DNA of 51,103 nucleotides, taken from the NCBI GenBank assembly GCA_025399215.1, contig MU621212.1, forward strand, positions 1-51,103, given 5' to 3'. This stretch comes from Globomyces pollinis-pini. Its lineage: Eukaryota; Chytridiomycota; Chytridiomycetes; Rhizophydiales; Globomycetaceae. Positions 47,804-51,103 of this stretch are shown here, piece by piece (positions within the stretch are counted from its first letter, which is position 1; each line of letters starts with the position of its first letter). The notes under the pieces were generated by a model, which saw nothing but the letters and a program-made list of their open reading frames with translations, did no database searches and was not told the DNA's origin. The translations under genes and the position numbers were made by a program.

Positions 47804-48609
47804 ATATAAATAAAAAAAGATATTGTGCATCCTAAGTGCATTCTGTGTGCATCTTTGCAAAAGTGCAGCAATGACAACAAGAAGAAAACCACAACACGCC
47901 CAAAGAAGCAAATATCATGTGTCTCAAATTCTTTGGGAGAAAGCTTTACATGGAATGAATATATTCTTGATGGAAATAAGACAACTTCCATAAGCTTTTA
48001 TAATATTTATGACCAGTTAGAGTAGAATTTCTACAAGTGATATATTTTCGCCCAAAGATTATAAACTTATCTTCGGTGTGGAAACAAGTGACCAACATAC
48101 TATACTCATCTACATATCCATTATCCATTTCTTTTGTTTCAAGATTATTGGAATAAGTGGCGCTGTACAAAAGTGCATCCACTTCTATAATCCATGTGTA
48201 TTCGAAAGTTTGATATACACAAAATTTTTCCCTGCGGAGGCTCTTAAGTTCCTCATAACGAATTTGGTTGCACTAAAAACCTTTTGACAAGATTGGAAGC
48301 TGGTGGAATAAAATGAATTAAAAATAAATCTAGATCCTTAGAGAAGTTTGGGTGTTGGATTGAAATGAGCTGGAAAACATTTCTGCCTCCACTGGTGTCA
48401 GTTACTCAAGAAAACAAACTACTAGAATATCGGTGAATAACTCATTCAACTCCAGTCTATATTCATCTGAAAGGATGAAAACAGCTTACAGTTCGCAATA
48501 GACAGTTGTGCCACTAATTCACTATTTAAAGATAAAAGAGACTTTTGGTGTTACTTTTTATTTAAGAATATATTACGTGCCTTCATGAATGGTGACTCAC
48601 TCTCTGTGT
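47804..48609. other. Non-coding, nothing convincing
   Basis: Overlapping short frames on both strands (around 47825-48287) have no recognisable content. Probably degraded mobile-element sequence between the MULE and the copia pieces. Confidence 0.35.
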
Positions 48610-48835
48610 GAGTTTTATTAAGCCCATTTATAATCGTTGCTTGATAAAGGCTGAAAATGGTAAGGCCTTTGTGAACAAATCTTCTATCATTCTTTAGTCC
48701 CTTCTTTTTCCAATTTGATGCCCATGATATTCATGACATGGTCTCTTATAAAATGATGTCGAATATCAATATGCTTGACAGCCGGATGAGGCTTTAAACT
48801 TCAATACAGCTTTTGTTGTCTTCATCAAGTCCGGA
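48610..48835 (-). pseudogene. Ty1/copia pol fragment, C-terminal end of RNase H
   Basis: Read on the minus strand with frame changes: DNKSCIEV, then HPAVKHIDIRHHFIRDHV, then MIEDLFTKALPFSAFIKQRL. These match the last part of copia polyproteins (DN.S, the KHIDIR.HFIRD motif, and the DI.TKPL-type end). Stops and frameshifts show decay. It is the 3' end of a copy oriented leftwards. Confidence 0.8.
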
Positions 48836-49204
48836 AAAACAAAGTTATCACACTAAATATTAAACTCACTTATGTAACCACTTTGAGATGAATTAACACT
48901 GCAGGAACATGATAAACGACATCGAAGATATAGAAAGAGAGTTCTTATTTCAATTCAGTGATAATCCTTATCTAAAGAAGTTCGTAACTCAACAAAACTG
49001 CAGTTCAATTCTCGGTATTGAGAGAGTTCCAATCATTGTATTTGATATATTTAAAAGTAATGCATAAAAAGTGCATAATATTTGGTATTATCAGATGCCT
49101 GTGTATTGAAAACCCCAGTGCTGATTGGTAATGACATGTTGAAAAGTTTAACACAAAGTTTCACAATAATAAAATTTCACTTACAAACCACAATATTGAA
49201 GGAT
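48836..49204. other. Insertion-like gap in the copia remnant
   Basis: About 370 bp without copia similarity separates two RNase H pieces that should be adjacent. On the plus strand a short frame near 49095-49190 reads TPVLIGNDMLKSL, faintly like a retroviral-type protease strand; this may be a second nested retroelement fragment. Confidence 0.35.
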
Positions 49205-49545
49205 GCCAATACGAGCACATGTAGCTAATGCTATATATTCAGCTTCTGTTGACGAAAGTGCAATACTTGACTGCAACTTGGAGGACCATATTACCAGTCT
49301 ATTGCAGACAAGCATAGCGTAGATTTTCGAACATCTACGTCTTTTCCCCAATCTGCATCAGCATAAGCAAGAGATTTTAAATTGTTTAAGTTATTTTTAA
49401 ATATATCAGCATTTAAGAACAATACAAAATCTCTTGTGCCTTGTAAATAAACAGTACAAAATCTCTTGTGCCTTGTAAATAAGCAGACTGTGACACAATC
49501 CAGGAGTAAAAACTCCTGGATTGTCACAATAGCGGGCAACAACAT
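49205..49545 (-). pseudogene. Ty1/copia RNase H fragment with an internal 32-bp duplication
   Basis: The minus strand reads QGTRDFVLF, LAYADADWGKDVDVRKST and, after a frame change, SSIALSSTEAEYIALATCA: the core copia RNase H motifs (GYSDADWA.D...RKST and SSTEAEY-type). A 32-bp unit is tandemly repeated (49423-49454 and 49455-49486, one mismatch), duplicating part of the coding sequence. A hairpin with ~16-bp arms (cores ATCCAGGAGT / ACTCCTGGAT) ends the piece near 49490-49528. Confidence 0.85.
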
Positions 49546-49730
49546 TTACAGCTGGTGAAATGTATAAGATATGTAGAGTAATATTGCGGTTTCAGCCTAA
49601 AATAAATAATAAGCTGCTATTTTTTTTATGGTTCCAAAACCCTTACAATAGCAAATAACGTTTATTTCATTGGTGAATCTGACTATATCATCCATTTTAA
49701 TTTGAATGGGTTACTTTCTAAGACTTTAGG

Positions 49731-50305
49731 GGTCCTCAACTTCACTTTTTTCAACTTTTTTCTTCCATTTATTCGGACAAATAAATGGAAAAGTAAATAA
49801 ATGAACAAATACCACAAGAGATGTTTTTTTCTCCATTTATTTATTTTTTTCTTAATTAAAAATTTAGTAGAAGTATAGGCACTATGACCAAGCAAATGTT
49901 GTAAAGGACCAAAAAATGCAGTAGGATTTTTATATAAGTATGAATTGCTAATCACTCTATGATCATGCACTGGACCACTCCATCCTGTATATATGTACCT
50001 TATTCGTCTATTAATGTCACATATAATTTGTTCTTCTATACTATTTGATATCTGTAATCGTTCATTTTTGTCTCTAAATATCGTAATTGTAAAATGTATA
50101 TATAGAGTTGATACTCTAATCTTTTTTCTATTTCTTGTTCCAGATTGTAAATTAGTTATTCTCTTTTTGATATCTTGGGCATTTTCTATTAGAAAAAATA
50201 AATAAAGAAGTAAAAAGGTGCCTCAACCTACAACTAGAAATCATATGTGTGTAACAATTTATTGTCTGAAATAAATAAATGAAAAAAAAAATGAAGTTGA
50301 GGACC
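49731..50305. mobile_element. Possible hAT-like MITE
   Basis: GGTCCTCAACTTCACTTTTTT at 49731-49751 is matched in reverse at 50285-50305 (one mismatch). The ends, preceded on the left by TAGG, resemble hAT termini (CAGGGGTC-like). The interior is AT-rich with repeated TCCATTTATTT words and no credible ORF. No clean 8-bp target duplication is visible, so the call is tentative. Confidence 0.5.
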
Positions 50306-50929
50306 ACTTTTGTGTGTGAATCCAACTTCATTTAATATAGACTTTGAGATGGTAATGTTGAATCTAGTTACAAATTCTTAATTAAGATACCTAAAAGTTA
50401 ATGATCCATTGTCTTTGATCTGCATTAAACACTTTTGGTCTATTTTCTACTTTTCAAAGTCTCCCCATTATTGTATTTGACTACCTTTGTTTTTATGGTA
50501 GGAGTCTTTCCGTAAATAACAGCAAGTTCAATAAAGTTCAATTTTTTAAAATAATAAGCATAAAAGGGAATGAACGTTTGTATTTAAACTGCAGTGTTTT
50601 CTTAAAACTAATTCTTTTATCATATATAACTTTATAAAAGAGTATGATGTCTTTCTAATATCAATGTTAAAGATTGCTTTCATTATGTACCAACTGCGAC
50701 GAATATGGCGTCGATTAGCCTGCGATAAATGTTTCTGTTGCACATTTTCGATTTTTAATTGTAGCCGCAATATTCCAATAAAACTTTTATACTGTTTTGA
50801 CGTCATAAGTTGCTTCTCTTGTGTTGTCTGAAAACACATATCTTTTGTTAACATTTCATTTTCACTTTTGAAATAAGTAGTTTTTCAGAGGTAAGTCTTG
50901 AATCATTCAAAAGTTTGCCAATATGAGGC
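50306..50929. other. Degraded retroelement sequence or spacer
   Basis: A minus-strand 102-codon frame (50546-50854) contains KQYKSFIGILRLQLK, vaguely like the YR..IGSL.YL segment between copia RT and RNase H, but too weak to claim. Otherwise nothing was recognised. Confidence 0.35.
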
Positions 50930-51103
50930 AAATGATGAATTGTAACTATTTTGTTTAGTCTGTCTATTGTAAAGTGCATGTTATGAAAGAATCTTTGATA
51001 TGAATTCGGTTATTGATCATTGTTTTTACTTGTGACATATACTTTCGATTTGGCGTTGAAATCAAAATATCATCAACATACACAAGTATATATACTGTTG
51101 TGT
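50930..51103 (-). pseudogene. Ty1/copia reverse transcriptase fragment (continues beyond window)
   Basis: The minus strand from the window edge reads VYILVYVDDILISTPN, the catalytic YVDD box of copia reverse transcriptase, then KTMINNRIHIKD and a stop. It lies upstream of the RNase H pieces in the right order and strand for one copy oriented leftwards, broken by the insertions between them. Confidence 0.8.

Overview
The window looks like a compact, AT-rich nuclear genome of an early-diverging fungus or close relative. The best guess is the Rozella/Cryptomycota or chytrid neighbourhood, but this is inference and no marker gene settles it. All genes use the standard genetic code. Almost every gene is interrupted by ultra-short GT-AG introns, mostly 23-34 nt. 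About 90 were placed by hand, and removing them leaves every modelled gene a multiple of three.

Left part (1-10.4 kb): two predicted multi-pass membrane proteins (one cut by the window edge), a coiled-coil protein, ATG12, the Rab geranylgeranyltransferase beta subunit, a third multi-pass protein and a SERCA-type Ca2+-ATPase.

Middle (10.9-44.8 kb), in order: a protein with a phage/bacterial-style DNA-binding look (a paralogue lies at 40.8-42.4 kb), a TFIIIC subunit (GTF3C5/Tfc1), a secreted serine carboxypeptidase, a Crinkler-like NTPase-nuclease, USP48, a UspA-type stress protein, PA2G4/EBP1, ribosomal protein eL30, eIF2B-alpha, a secreted TIM-barrel-like protein, a GPI-type fasciclin, S-adenosylhomocysteinase, a LysM protein, two unidentified multi-exon genes, a zinc CDF transporter, RPB11, CHMP2/VPS2, a TMEM68-like acyltransferase, a small basic protein and the SPB4/DDX55 helicase. 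Most are housekeeping genes packed a few hundred bases apart, often divergently, so many promoters must be shared. RPL30 and EIF2B1 share only 147 bp, which contains telo-box-like AACCCTA motifs.

Right end (44.9-51.1 kb) is mobile-element territory: a decayed Tc1/mariner transposase, a 48-bp foldback inverted repeat, an AT-rich palindrome beside telomere-like repeats, a very well preserved 730-bp Mutator-like element (88-bp terminal inverted repeats, 9-bp target duplication, FAR1-type DNA-binding ORF), a possible hAT-like MITE, and scattered Ty1/copia reverse transcriptase/RNase H pieces running off the window.

The most interesting items are the FAR1-carrying Mutator-like element, the apparently circularly permuted TIM-barrel enzyme, the paired phage-like DNA-binding proteins, the Crinkler-like NTPase-nuclease, a candidate 5-nt micro-exon, and a natural Pro-to-Ala change in the SERCA PEGL motif. 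No operon-like defence system or CRISPR array is present.
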